Counted from the first letter of the stretch, positions 43,253 to 54,267 are shown. The stretch is DNA of 64,000 nucleotides from Ureibacillus acetophenoni (GCF_900220965.1 NZ_OBQC01000014.1:1-64000); one strand, 5' to 3'. The notes: a model not told the origin generated them from the sequence alone. Translations and numbers: made by a program.

Positions 43253-44905
43253 ATGGAAAAAATTGTTTGTGCTTGTGGGCATGAAAACCCACTTGGCACA
43301 AAAATTTGCAGCAATTGTGGTAGACCACTAACAGAAGAAGGAAAGTCACAAAAAGTTTTAGATATGAAATATGATGGATCTGCCATTCGATCAAAGACGC
43401 ACAATAAATCCTTTGTCGATAAAGTATGGAATTTTTTCTCTAGCGTAAAAGTTGGAGTGGCATTAATCATTATTCTCTTAGTAGTAGCATCTATCGGAAC
43501 AATTTTTCCACAAGAATTTTTTGTAGCTGCTGGAACGGAGGCTGGTAAGGCACTTTATTATGAAACAAACTATGGATCATTAGGTACACTATATTACAAT
43601 TTGGGGCTTTCTGATCTATATTCAACTTGGTGGTTCCAGGTACTTGTGGGAATGCTTGGGGTTTCCATTATTGTTGCAAGTATTGACCGTGGTATCCCAT
43701 TACACAAATCATTAACAAAACAACGAGTAAAACGTCACGAAAGCTTTATGAGACGCCAACGAATTATTGCAGAAGGTGCTGTTACTGAAGGCGATCCATC
43801 TAAAACACTTTATTCGGTTGAGGAAAAACTAAAAAAAATGAATTACAAAGTACGTCACGATGGATCAGCCTTACTTGCTGAAAAAGGTAGATTTTCACGT
43901 TATGGTCCTTACATTAATCATGTGGGTTTAATTATTTTTTTATTAGGTGTTATGCTACATCAACTTCCGGGAATGCATGTGGATGAATCAATGTGGATTC
44001 GTGATGGAGAAACTCGTGCTATCCCTGGAATGGATGGTTACTTTTTAGAAAGCAAAAAGTTTATTTTAGAAACACATGATAATGACCCGACAACTGCACA
44101 AATACAGCAAGGTGTGGCTGTAATTGCAAAAAACTATCAAACGGATGTAGTATTGTACAAGCAATCGGATGATGCATTACCAGGAGAAACAAATAATTTA
44201 GAAGTGGTGAAAGAGTACTCGATCCGAGTAAACCATCCATTAGAGCATGATGGGTATTCATTATATCAAATGGATTATAGATTAAATGAATTAAAAGAAA
44301 TGACGTTTTCATTAACGAATAAAGAAACTGGTACTGTACTAGGAAATATCACTATCGATTTAAGAAATCCAAAAAGTGAGTATGTCATTGATGAAAATAC
44401 TAAGGTAGAGTTAATGGAATATTATCCTGATTATACAGGGTTTAATGATGAAGGTAAGCCACAAACAGCAACACCGAATCCAAATAATCCAGCATTTATT
44501 TTTAATATGATAACACCGGAAAAACCAAAAGGTGAGATTAGCTTTGTTGCTATTCAACAAACGGTTGAAGGTTCAGGGGCTAGTGAGAATACTTATAAAA
44601 TGGCGTTTACTGGTGTAGATACGATCAATATGTCAGGTTTAACAATTCGAATGGATAAGACAATTCCATTATTAATTGTTGGTGGATTTATCTTTTTACT
44701 AGGTTTAGCAATAGGGTCCTACTGGAATCATCGAAGAGTTTGGATTGAACAGTTAGCAGACGGACAAATTCGTCTTGCTGCACATACGAACAAAAACTGG
44801 TTTGGAATTAAGAAAGAAATTGATGCCTTAACTGAATATGCACATTTACCTCAATATGTTGATCAGTTAGTTGACGAAAAAGAGAAAGAAAAGAAAGATG
44901 AATAG
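43253..44905 (+). CDS. resB: Cytochrome c maturation protein ResB
   Basis: A 550-residue membrane protein of system II cytochrome c biogenesis. It opens with a small zinc-ribbon-like motif (CACGHENPLGTKICSNCG), then about three membrane helices, a large outside domain, and a last helix near residue 470. ResB works with ResC to deliver haem to apocytochrome c. ATG at 43253 follows AGGAG by eight bases. It precedes resC by 36 bases. Confidence 0.9.
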   Translation: MEKIVCACGHENPLGTKICSNCGRPLTEEGKSQKVLDMKYDGSAIRSKTHNKSFVDKVWNFFSSVKVGVALIIILLVVASIGTIFPQEFFVAAGTEAGKALYYETNYGSLGTLYYNLGLSDLYSTWWFQVLVGMLGVSIIVASIDRGIPLHKSLTKQRVKRHESFMRRQRIIAEGAVTEGDPSKTLYSVEEKLKKMNYKVRHDGSALLAEKGRFSRYGPYINHVGLIIFLLGVMLHQLPGMHVDESMWIRDGETRAIPGMDGYFLESKKFILETHDNDPTTAQIQQGVAVIAKNYQTDVVLYKQSDDALPGETNNLEVVKEYSIRVNHPLEHDGYSLYQMDYRLNELKEMTFSLTNKETGTVLGNITIDLRNPKSEYVIDENTKVELMEYYPDYTGFNDEGKPQTATPNPNNPAFIFNMITPEKPKGEISFVAIQQTVEGSGASENTYKMAFTGVDTINMSGLTIRMDKTIPLLIVGGFIFLLGLAIGSYWNHRRVWIEQLADGQIRLAAHTNKNWFGIKKEIDALTEYAHLPQYVDQLVDEKEKEKKDE

Positions 44906-44941
44906 TAGTATTAATATAAAAGGGGAAGGTGACTACTTATT

Positions 44942-46129
44942 ATGAGTTTAATAGATATTAGTGGTAATCTTTTATTTGTTGCATTTGTTGCCTATTTAGT
45001 TGCAACGTTATTAATTGGAGGTTCGATTAAAAGCGCAAAACCAGATGGAGCGGCAGGACGCGCAACTAAATGGGGTCAACTAGCGATTATTGTTACTATC
45101 ATCGGATTCCTTGCACATTTAGGATACTTTATTACACGTTGGATTTATTCAGGACAAGTACCAGTAAGTAATATGTTCGAATTTACAACAGCATTTGGTA
45201 TGTTTTTAATAGGGGCATTTATCTATATGTACTTTATGTATCGAGTGACTGCACTTGGATTAGTTGCGTTACCAATTGCATTAATAATCATTGGTTGGGC
45301 AGCAATGTTCCCAAGAGAAGTAACACCTTTAGTACCATCTTTACAAAGCCACTGGTTAACAATTCACGTAATTACAGCAGCTATTGGTCAATCGATTTTA
45401 GCCATCAGTGCGGTTGCAGGATTAATTTATTTACTAAAAGTTATTGATGCAAAGAAAAAAGGAAAAGAACGTTTTTGGCTTGAAGCAGTACTGTATTTTT
45501 TAGTTATCATTGTAGGTAACATTGCAGCGTCAGTTGCATTTAATGTTGTAGGCTATGAAGACCGATATTCTTATATCAATAAAGATGAAATAGAACTTCA
45601 GATTATTTATAATCATCCACCGATTTTTGGTATGAATGAATCTACTGCTATAACTGAAGGAGCGATGGAACCTTTAATTGAAATGCCAGCATTTATTCAT
45701 GCTCAAAAATTAAATATTGTAGTTTGGTCATTATTAGTTGGTACGATTCTTTACGTTTTAATTCGATTAATTGCTAGAAAGCGAATTATCGAATTGTTGA
45801 ATCCATTAGTACAGAAAGTAAACTTACAACTATTTGATGAAATTGGCTATCGTTCAGTATTAATAGGATTCCCGATATTTTCTCTAGGAGCTCTTGTCTT
45901 TGCGATGATTTGGGCACAAGAAGCTTGGGGACGCTTCTGGGGTTGGGACCCAAAAGAAGTATGGGCGCTAATTACATGGTTATTTTATGCAGCATACCTT
46001 CACCTACGTCTTTCAAAAGGTTGGGAAGGCAAAAAGAGTGCATGGTTAGCTTTAATCGGTTTCGGTATTATTATTTTTAACTTAGTCGTAGTAAACTTAG
46101 TTATCGCTGGACTGCACTCTTACGCATAA
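44942..46129 (+). CDS. resC: Cytochrome c maturation protein ResC
   Basis: A 395-residue haem handling protein with about eight membrane helices. The tryptophan-rich WWD-type motif (AWGRFWGWDPKEVWALITWL, about 330-350) and flanking His residues that hold haem are intact. It forms the haem lyase with ResB. The usual resD-resE genes do not follow; a terminator and VanZ gene do. This suggests an extra or relocated resBC copy. Confidence 0.9.
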   Translation: MSLIDISGNLLFVAFVAYLVATLLIGGSIKSAKPDGAAGRATKWGQLAIIVTIIGFLAHLGYFITRWIYSGQVPVSNMFEFTTAFGMFLIGAFIYMYFMYRVTALGLVALPIALIIIGWAAMFPREVTPLVPSLQSHWLTIHVITAAIGQSILAISAVAGLIYLLKVIDAKKKGKERFWLEAVLYFLVIIVGNIAASVAFNVVGYEDRYSYINKDEIELQIIYNHPPIFGMNESTAITEGAMEPLIEMPAFIHAQKLNIVVWSLLVGTILYVLIRLIARKRIIELLNPLVQKVNLQLFDEIGYRSVLIGFPIFSLGALVFAMIWAQEAWGRFWGWDPKEVWALITWLFYAAYLHLRLSKGWEGKKSAWLALIGFGIIIFNLVVVNLVIAGLHSYA

Positions 46130-46240
46130 AATAAATAGTTTAAGAGAGTTTATCTTACTTTGTATAGTAATGATAGTGAATGTATGTTTTTATTAAAATA
46201 ACAGCTACTTGTCTTTAATGTCACACATTTTACGATAATT

Positions 46241-46276
46241 AGTACATCACTTATATATTTGTGATGTACTTTTTAA
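46241..46276 (+). terminator. Terminator after resC
   Basis: AGTACATCAC (46241-46250) pairs exactly with GTGATGTACT (46261-46270), followed by TTTTAATT. Confidence 0.8.
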
Positions 46277-46387
46277 TTAATAGACCTATAAATTATTAAA
46301 TTATTAGTATTATAACAATAATAAAAATTGGATTTTAAGCATGGAATCAACCTTATAAAATCCATTACTTACGAAAAGGTGTAGAAA

Positions 46388-46900
46388 ATGGGTTATCTTA
46401 TAGATTTTACTTTATTAGTTATGGTATATATATATATTTATTTTAGAAGATGGAAAAATGAATCGAAGAATACATTAATAATTAAAACTCTTATGTTTGT
46501 ATATATAGTAATGGTATTATTTGTTACAATAATGCCCTTCACTATACCATTAAATGGAACAAATAAATTGTTTTTAGAGACTGCTAATTTTATACCATTT
46601 AAAGATCTAATGTTAAAATATCACGGTGCTACAAAGGAAATTTTCTTAAACATTTTAATGATGATGCCTTTTGGATTTTTATACCCAATTATAATGAAAA
46701 AAGGCTTATTAAAGACCGTTATAGCAACATTAACTTTTAGTTTGTTCATAGAATGCTATCAATTAATTAGCGTATGGTGGAATGCTGCTTCGACAAGAAT
46801 ATTTGATGTGACTGACTTAATTACAAATTCAACTGGTGGTCTATTTGGATACATTTCTTTTAGTCTAGTAACTTTAATTAGTAAAAACCATAATTCATAA
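46388..46900 (+). CDS. VanZ-family membrane protein
   Basis: A 170-residue protein with four to five helices and the VanZ pattern NFIPFKDL, then KEIFLNILMMMPFGFLYPI and FDVTDLITNSTGGLFGY. VanZ proteins give low-level teicoplanin or lipoglycopeptide tolerance by an unclear surface mechanism. ATG at 46388 follows AAAAGGTG. No glycopeptide operon is nearby. Confidence 0.85.
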   Translation: MGYLIDFTLLVMVYIYIYFRRWKNESKNTLIIKTLMFVYIVMVLFVTIMPFTIPLNGTNKLFLETANFIPFKDLMLKYHGATKEIFLNILMMMPFGFLYPIIMKKGLLKTVIATLTFSLFIECYQLISVWWNAASTRIFDVTDLITNSTGGLFGYISFSLVTLISKNHNS

Positions 46901-46950
46901 AATCTTTTAAATTACCACCATATCACTAATTAAACAATTGGAAGGTGTTA

Positions 46951-47566
46951 ATGGGAAGAATTGCTATTAGGGTTCCTTTACACTTCTATAGGATTTTTAT
47001 TGGTGGAGCCGTTGCATGGCTCTTTAAGGATTTTCAACGAAAGATAATCATTATTAATGCAGTATGTGCTGGCCTAATCTTTGGCCTAATAAGTATTGTA
47101 ATTTTCCAAGAAGCAATTGAATTAGGCGGTTGGTTCATAACAATAGTTGAAGTTTCTATTGGAATGGTCATATTTGAATTATTACATAAAGTAATGCGGA
47201 ATTATCAGGTGATTAAGAATACCTCAAAGGAAAGAGTATATATTCGTAAAGGTTTGTTACTGATATTGAGTTTCTCCATTCCCAATCTACCTATTGGAAT
47301 TATTCTAGCGACAAGTCACGAACATGATATTTCTCTTTTACAAACGCTTCTACTTCATAATATCCCTGAAGGCATCATTTTATATACTAGATTTAAATCA
47401 TACTTTTATTTCGACCATCTTAATTAGTTTTACCATAGGTATTATTTTAATGGTTACAGTTACAGAAATACTGTTGCCAGTAATGGAAAAATCCTCATTA
47501 CATAGAATTTTAATTTAACCTCTAATCGGAATAGGAATTATGGCATTCAATTTAAACTTATTTTAA
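46951..47566 (+). pseudogene. Frameshifted ZIP-family metal transporter
   Basis: The first frame runs to 47427 and includes LLLHNIPEGIIL, the metal-binding HNxPEG of ZIP transporters. The frame is then lost. The next frame carries ISFTIGIILMVTVTEILLPV, hits a TAA (47516-47518), and a last piece IGIGIMAF ends at 47566. An earlier motif reads SIPNLPIG where ZIPs have HNLPxG, so a metal ligand is also mutated. Lost zinc or manganese transporter. Confidence 0.75.
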
Positions 47567-47742
47567 TAGATTAGTTAGTTTCAGATTGAGTTTTGTTGGT
47601 CATCATTTTGTTTTATTACTCCAATGAACTGAAACATTATTGTAAAATCTATTAAGTGTTTTGAATGGTATACTCAATTTTTTAGATAAAGAGTACTAAT
47701 AGGTTTATCAACTAGAACAAGATTTTCGGGAGGATTTTTTAT

Positions 47743-49029
47743 TTGGATAAGAAAATAAAAGGTTTTGTCTTAATAGGATTTTTTACGTTGTTTACTTCAA
47801 CGATTTTCCTTAATCTACAAGCCTCAGCAAATAATTTGGATAGTTTAAAAGAAGAACAAAATGAAATAGAACAAAAAAAGACAGAGTTAAACCAAGAATT
47901 AAAAGATAAAAAAATAGAAATTCAGACAAACCAAGCAGAACAAGATAGTTTATTAAACCAAATAACAAACTTTAATAAAGAAATTACTGCTACCGAAGAT
48001 CAAATTAATGTTTTTGAATCTAGTATTGAGCAAACAACTCAAGAAATTGAAAATTTACAAGTGGACATTAAAGATCTAGAGGAGAAAGTCAATAATCGAG
48101 ATGAACTAATTGACGAACGTTTACGTACAATTCAATCTAGTGGAACAATAAATTGGTTAGATATTTTACTAGGCGCAAATAGCTTTATTGATTTAATAGA
48201 TAGATTTTCAGCAGCAAGTACATTAATGGAGGCTGACCATTCCCTTATAAATGAACAAAATGAAGATATTAGGCTAATTGAGATAAAAGAGTTTGACTTA
48301 GAAGAAACGTTAGTGAAACTTGAGAGTGAACGTACAGAATTGCTTACATTAAAGACTAATTTAGAGAGCCAAAGATCAAATAAAACGGCCCTAATTGTAA
48401 TACTTGAAGCCGAACAAGAAAAGCTAAAAGACTCAAAACAGCAATTGGAAAATGAATACGAGGAAGTATATGAAATCAGTGAAGATTTAGAAGCAAAAAT
48501 CATTGCAGAACAGAAACGTATGGCAGAATTGGCACGTGAACAAGAACGTAAACGACTTGAACAAGAAAGTAAACAAAATAAAAATAATGAATCAGCTTCA
48601 CCTAATATTCCTGTAACATCAAGTGGAGTGTGGACAACTCCAACATATGGTACATTTACTTCTGGTTATGGATGGAGAAGTTTTGGCGGTGGTGAGTTCC
48701 ACTATGGTGTGGACGTAGCAAATTCTACTGGAACACCAATTGTGGCAGCTTCGGATGGAGTAGTTTCGTATGCTGCACCTCTTAGTACATATGGTAATGC
48801 TGTTCTCTTAACACATTCGATTAATGGAAAAATTTATACAACCGTTTATGCTCACATGAGTTCGATCGGTGTCCAAGCTGGACAAACCGTATCGAAAGGA
48901 CAGGAAATAGGGAAAATGGGTGCGACTGGTCGTGTCACAGGACCACATTTACATTTTGAATTGCATAATGGTACTTGGGCAGGTCAAAAGGTAGGACATA
49001 TGAATCCGTTGAAGTTTGTTCCGTTTTAA
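47743..49029 (+). CDS. M23 peptidase with long coiled coil (EnvC-like)
   Basis: A 428-residue secreted protein: signal peptide to about residue 30 (LQASA-NN), long coiled coil at about 32-285, then an M23 (LytM) domain with zinc motifs HYGVD and HLHFE and the intermediate AHMSS His. It looks catalytically complete, unlike degenerate EnvC activators. It probably cuts wall cross-bridges or activates an amidase. TTG at 47743 is eight bases after GGGAGG. It ends at a very strong terminator. Confidence 0.88.
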   Translation: MDKKIKGFVLIGFFTLFTSTIFLNLQASANNLDSLKEEQNEIEQKKTELNQELKDKKIEIQTNQAEQDSLLNQITNFNKEITATEDQINVFESSIEQTTQEIENLQVDIKDLEEKVNNRDELIDERLRTIQSSGTINWLDILLGANSFIDLIDRFSAASTLMEADHSLINEQNEDIRLIEIKEFDLEETLVKLESERTELLTLKTNLESQRSNKTALIVILEAEQEKLKDSKQQLENEYEEVYEISEDLEAKIIAEQKRMAELAREQERKRLEQESKQNKNNESASPNIPVTSSGVWTTPTYGTFTSGYGWRSFGGGEFHYGVDVANSTGTPIVAASDGVVSYAAPLSTYGNAVLLTHSINGKIYTTVYAHMSSIGVQAGQTVSKGQEIGKMGATGRVTGPHLHFELHNGTWAGQKVGHMNPLKFVPF

Positions 49030-49052
49030 ATAGTGTGCTTCACTAATTAGTA

Positions 49053-49100
49053 TCCTCAAATAAATTTGGAGGGCATTCCAAATTTATTTGAGGATTTCTT
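49053..49100 (+). terminator. Very strong terminator, 18-bp perfect stem
   Basis: TCCTCAAATAAATTTGGA (49053-49070) pairs exactly with 49077-49094 around GGGCAT, followed by TTTCTT. Confidence 0.9.
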
Positions 49101-49116
49101 CATAATTCATTTATAA
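49095..49116 (+). promoter_or_regulatory. Possible phased box E before the recombinase
   Basis: TTTCTTCATAA (49095-49105, identical to the first 11-mer of box G) then TTCATTTATAA, with CTCATTTGTAA continuing the phase. It overlaps the terminator tail. The gene now downstream is the recombinase, so the original target may have been displaced. Confidence 0.4.
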
Positions 49117-49203
49117 CTCATTTGTAATGAAACTATTACTCTACTTGTAAAATACATTATAATAGAAGAAACTCATTACTTAAAAGAAAGAGGAGGCGAT
49201 AGA

Positions 49204-50931
49204 ATGAGTAAGAAAGCAGTTGCTTATATTCGAGTAAGTGATATGGGACCGACAGGCGAGAAAGATTCCCAAGACACTCAACTCGAAGAAATTAAGAAAT
49301 ATTGTATACAAAATGATTATGAACTAATAGGTTCTTATCAAGATTTGGATATCTCAGGTGGCACAGATAATAGACCAGATTTTCAAAGATTGTTTGAAGA
49401 TGCTAGAAAGAAAAAATTTGAAGTAGTAGTTGTATATAATCTAAGTCGTTTCTCTAGAAATGTTCAACATACAATATCATATGTTCAAGAGTTAAGCGAT
49501 TTAGATATTGACTTTGCTTCTACGAAAGAAAACTTCTTGAGAACAGACACACCAGAAGGACGCTTAATGTTCCACATTACGGCTTCTGTGGCTGAATACC
49601 AACGAGAACAGATAGGGCAAACAGTACGAGACAATATGCTATCAATAGCAGCACGTCAAGGTCGCTTCTTAGGTGGATTAGCACCGTTGGGCTATACAGT
49701 TAAAGAAGATAAGACGGGTTTTGAAATTGTTGAAGAAGAGGCTGTTGTTGTAAGGTGGTTGTTCAATGAATACCGGAATGGAAAAGGAATGGATGCTTTA
49801 ACTAGAACACTCACAGAAGACAATGCTTTAGGAAGGGATAAATTCAGCAAATCCACTATTAGGGCTATACTTCTAAACCCTGTTTATGTTGGGGACTTTT
49901 ACTATAATAAAAGAAGAAAAACAACTTCTGGTAAAAGAAAGAAGAATGAAGAAAATGATTGGATTATTGTTGAAAATAGACACGAACCAATTATTGATAG
50001 AGAACTCTTTAATGAAGTGCAAGAACTACTCAAAAGTAAGGCAAGAGGTAAAGGAACATTCAACCCCAACAAGGCTGCTACTAAGCATTTATTAACTGGT
50101 CTATTGACTTGTTCTTGTGGTAATACATTCAATGGAAATCCTAAATATAATAATGACGGAAAAAAATATGAATATTACTATTGCAGTGGTAGACAAAGGC
50201 ACTCTAGAGCATTCTGTGATGCAAAAGGTTTGAGAGTAGACAAAGTAGATCCATTAGTTATCTCAACTCTTGAAGATGTTGTGAGTAAGAAGAAATTACT
50301 CTCTGCTTTCAATTCTCAGTTCGCCACTCTAACAACTGAGGAAGCCGATAAGTTAAAGAGGAAGGTCTCTCTCCAAAGGCAGATTGTAAGGAAGAACGAG
50401 CAGATAAACAACTTAATGGATAGAAGTTTAAGGACTAAAAATGAAAAAATGATTGAACGGTTCGATAGGGAAATGACAACTCTTCAAGAAGAAATAGAAG
50501 AGGTGCAAGTTGAACTTGAACAATTTGATACTACAAATAACTTACTAGTTGAAAAAGCAGAAGAATTAAAACATAGCATTATTACAAGTGAAAAGTTTGA
50601 ATTGTCTGTTAACTTCTTGAATTATGTCGATAAAGAAATTCAACGAAAAGTTATTGGTGAGTTGATAGACAAAATAGATGTTGTTCAACTTGAAGATGGA
50701 AATACTAAACTGGATATCCACTTTAAGTTTGATAGTGAAAATATTGAGTTAGTGAAAAACATTAGCAAACTAGATTATAAGAATCTAGAAACTGAAAAAG
50801 AACTTCTTCACAAAATTATGAAGATAGCAGTTGAGAACAATTCTGAAAGTTCTCCCAGAAAGCCGTTATCTGCACAAAATAGTGAGGATTGTGTAGGTGA
50901 CGGCCATCCCCGTCCTTCGGTATCTAAGTAA
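49204..50931 (+). CDS. Large serine recombinase
   Basis: A 575-residue site-specific integrase. Catalytic Ser is S12 in AYIRVS; SRFSRN and TPEGRLMFHITASVAEYQRE complete the resolvase domain. Then come a recombinase domain (GYTVKEDKTGFEIVEEEAVV), a zinc ribbon (LLTCSCGN to SRAFCDAKG) and a coiled coil (about 370-450). Such enzymes insert and excise phages and integrative elements and usually lie at one element end. Chromosome-like genes begin directly after it, so an attachment site is expected near its 3' end. ATG at 49204 with GAGGAGG upstream. Confidence 0.92.
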   Translation: MSKKAVAYIRVSDMGPTGEKDSQDTQLEEIKKYCIQNDYELIGSYQDLDISGGTDNRPDFQRLFEDARKKKFEVVVVYNLSRFSRNVQHTISYVQELSDLDIDFASTKENFLRTDTPEGRLMFHITASVAEYQREQIGQTVRDNMLSIAARQGRFLGGLAPLGYTVKEDKTGFEIVEEEAVVVRWLFNEYRNGKGMDALTRTLTEDNALGRDKFSKSTIRAILLNPVYVGDFYYNKRRKTTSGKRKKNEENDWIIVENRHEPIIDRELFNEVQELLKSKARGKGTFNPNKAATKHLLTGLLTCSCGNTFNGNPKYNNDGKKYEYYYCSGRQRHSRAFCDAKGLRVDKVDPLVISTLEDVVSKKKLLSAFNSQFATLTTEEADKLKRKVSLQRQIVRKNEQINNLMDRSLRTKNEKMIERFDREMTTLQEEIEEVQVELEQFDTTNNLLVEKAEELKHSIITSEKFELSVNFLNYVDKEIQRKVIGELIDKIDVVQLEDGNTKLDIHFKFDSENIELVKNISKLDYKNLETEKELLHKIMKIAVENNSESSPRKPLSAQNSEDCVGDGHPRPSVSK

Positions 50932-50953
50932 ACAAACTAATCTTATATTAAGT

Positions 50954-50985
50954 GAGACAAGGTATAATACCTTGTCTCTTTTTTT
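50954..50985 (+). terminator. Terminator after the serine recombinase gene
   Basis: GAGACAAGGTA pairs with TACCTTGTCTC, followed by a T-run. The remaining gap to 51221 has no gene; the attachment site may lie around 50890-50950. Confidence 0.85.
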
Positions 50986-51221
50986 ATTCGTATCCTTATA
51001 AATAGACTACGATTTAAATCTCCAAGTGCAGTAACTAAAGAAGCGCAAATAAACGCAAATAAACGAATAATCATCCTATATAATTGACATTATTCTCTTA
51101 AAGAATATTACAATGCAAACTAACATACTATTAATATAAGGAAAACATATTTCAAATGATTAAGGTCTATTTAGATTAGTAGAGTTCGTATGAGTGAAAG
51201 ATTCTAAGGAGGTTGTAGTTT

Positions 51222-52034
51222 ATGACACTTCTAAAAACTAGTGATGGTACCAATCTCTATTATGAGGTGGTTGGTGAAGGAGAACCGATAGTATTAATTC
51301 ACGGATGGGGACAAAACAATGAGGGATTCCTACCTCAAATCGAAACATTAAGTAAAAACTTTAAAGTGATCTCTTATGATTTAAGGGGACATGGGAAATC
51401 AGATAAACCCCATTATGGACTAACATTGAGTAGATTCGCTGACGATTTAGAAGAACTTATGAATGAGCTTGCATTAGAAAATGTAAACTTAGTTGGATGG
51501 TCAATGGGTGCATCTACTAGCTTTGAGTATGTGAGAAAGTATGGTGTTAACCGTCTTAAATCCCTTACTATATTCGACATGACTCCAAAGCTTTTAAATG
51601 ATGAAGAGTGGAAGTATGGTTTGTTTCATGGGAGATATGAAATACAAGACGCTCTAAGGGATTTAACCGCTTTGAATCATGATTATTCCGCTTTTGGAAA
51701 AGAGTTTATGTCGATAGCAGCACCATATTTTACGGAAGAGATGATTGAGGAGACAAATAGTTTATTTGTTGAAGGGAATACACCGCACGTTTTAGCTGCT
51801 ATGTGGCTAGCGATGGTTGTAAATGATTATCGAGACGTATTGCCAAAAATAACGGTTTCGACACAAATCGTTTATGGTGATCAGAGTACATTATATTCAA
51901 AGGAAACAGCAGAATACCTTGTATCACAAATACCAAATGCTAAAGCGATACCTTTTGAGAATTGCACTCATTTGTTAGTAGCGGAAAACCCTGATAAAAC
52001 AACAGAAGTCATTTATGATATTGCGAGTAAATAA
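51222..52034 (+). CDS. Alpha/beta hydrolase
   Basis: A 270-residue cytosolic hydrolase with oxyanion segment LIHGWGQNNEGF, nucleophile elbow GWSMG (Ser near residue 94), Asp in VYGDQST and His in NCTHLLV. The substrate is unknown; related proteins are esterases, peroxidases or C-C hydrolases. First gene after the proposed element boundary. ATG follows AAGGAGG. Confidence 0.88.
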   Translation: MTLLKTSDGTNLYYEVVGEGEPIVLIHGWGQNNEGFLPQIETLSKNFKVISYDLRGHGKSDKPHYGLTLSRFADDLEELMNELALENVNLVGWSMGASTSFEYVRKYGVNRLKSLTIFDMTPKLLNDEEWKYGLFHGRYEIQDALRDLTALNHDYSAFGKEFMSIAAPYFTEEMIEETNSLFVEGNTPHVLAAMWLAMVVNDYRDVLPKITVSTQIVYGDQSTLYSKETAEYLVSQIPNAKAIPFENCTHLLVAENPDKTTEVIYDIASK

Positions 52035-52048
52035 TTTTATGGCATAGT

Positions 52049-52090
52049 AAAACCAGCACTCCTATTGAGTAGAGCAGTGCTGGTTTTTTT
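52049..52090. terminator. Shared terminator between convergent genes
   Basis: AAAACCAGCACT pairs with AGTGCTGGTTTTTTT; it serves the hydrolase gene and, on the other strand, trxB. Confidence 0.8.
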
Positions 52091-52120
52091 ACATATTTAA
52101 TTTAGTAGTTTATTAAAACT

Positions 52121-53113
<993 letters not shown>

Positions 53114-53274
53114 TTATAAATATGATCTGCATTTCCCTTTGTAACTTTAGTGTAGCAGTGGAAAAAATATCATTGAACCAATAGAATTGAATAAACGTTG
53201 TTTATACAACATTTCAAGTAATTTGTTTAAAAATTAGGTGAAAATCGAGAGTTTCCTTAAAGGGGGGATGTTAT

Positions 53275-53820
53275 ATGCTAAAAATTTGTTTAATTAGGCA
53301 TGGTGAGACAGATTGGAATGCTAAAGGAATCATTCAAGGTACTTTAAATACAGAATTAAATAATAGAGGGAAACAACAGGCAGAGTCATGTGCTGCTTAT
53401 CTTTCAAAAGAAAATTGGGATTTGGTAATATCGAGTCCTTTAATTCGTGCAATGGACACTGCTACTATTATTGCAAATAAAATATCTCTTAATGTGCAAA
53501 TTATGGATGAATTTATAGAGAAGCATTACGGAGAAGCTGTTGGTTCTCCATTAATTGACAAGACACTACATGACCAAGTTGGGGAACAATTTATTCTCTT
53601 TAAAAAACGAGTACTTATAGGATTAAATCGATTAATAGAAAACTATGATAATAAAAATATTCTACTAGTAACACATGGCGATGTAATCCAGGTTATTTTA
53701 ACTACATTACTTCACTCTAATGAATACAATAATAAAGTGAACAATGCCAGTTTATCAGAAATTGAATATAATAATGTTCATTGGACAATTAATTATTTTA
53801 ATAGGATAAACTACTTATAA
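53275..53820 (+). CDS. Histidine phosphatase family protein, possibly alpha-ribazole phosphatase
   Basis: A 181-residue phosphatase with the phosphohistidine motif RHGETDWN near residue 8 and the second His in VTHGDV. Such proteins include CobC, which dephosphorylates alpha-ribazole phosphate in cobalamin assembly. It lies just before the cobalamin operon but upstream of its riboswitch, so it is not clearly part of it. Other sugar-phosphate phosphatases look alike. ATG follows GGGGGGATG. Confidence 0.75.
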   Translation: MLKICLIRHGETDWNAKGIIQGTLNTELNNRGKQQAESCAAYLSKENWDLVISSPLIRAMDTATIIANKISLNVQIMDEFIEKHYGEAVGSPLIDKTLHDQVGEQFILFKKRVLIGLNRLIENYDNKNILLVTHGDVIQVILTTLLHSNEYNNKVNNASLSEIEYNNVHWTINYFNRINYL

Positions 53821-53907
53821 TTAAATAGTATTATCAGGGATATTTTACAAAAGGAAGAAATTGTACTATACTTTCTTTAGTAAACAACAAAAAAATGAAT
53901 ATTAAAC

Positions 53908-54085
53908 TAATAGGTTTCTTAAATGTTATTTAAGACTAAGAGGGAAATTGGTGTAAATCCAATACGGTCCCGCCACTGTAAGCGAGAAGGAAGGTTATAA
54001 ATATCCACTGTGTGTAAACATGGGAAGGAGTAACCAACTGTTTGATTCGTAAGTCAGGAGACCTGCCTATTATGTGTTTAAGCTT
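53908..54085 (+). promoter_or_regulatory. Cobalamin riboswitch
   Basis: Shows the classic conserved parts in order: AGAGGGAAATTGGTGTAAAT, the core CCGCCACTGTAAGCGA and the B12 box GTCAGGAGACCTGCCT. It would shut off the downstream btu/cob operon when adenosylcobalamin binds. Confidence 0.92.
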
Positions 54086-54210
54086 CCTCGAGGAAAGGAA
54101 AGTTTAAAGTGTAGGTAGTCTTTATTTAAATCATTTTCGTTAAATAATAGATTGCAAGCTTATATAAAATATCTGCAAAGATTAATATATAACAAAGATA
54201 CCTTTAATCG

Positions 54211-54240
54211 ACGCTTTCCACAGGAAAAGCGTTTTTTTGT
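54211..54240 (+). terminator. Terminator of the cobalamin riboswitch
   Basis: ACGCTTTCC pairs with GGAAAAGCGT (one bulge), followed by seven T. It precedes the btuF start by 28 bases, so regulation is probably by transcription termination. Confidence 0.75.
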
Positions 54241-54267
54241 GTTTAAAAATAGAAGGGAGTCTTACAA

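Noticed and set aside
18793-49116. Reading the phased boxes as WalR sites
   Set aside because: WalR sites use TGTWAH-N5-TGTWAH. The boxes share the 11-base phase but not that sequence, although TGTAAT-like pieces occur in boxes D, E and I, so WalR input there is not fully excluded.
53275-53820. Naming the phosphatase cobC outright
   Set aside because: It lies upstream of the riboswitch and the family is functionally broad, so the name would rest on position alone.
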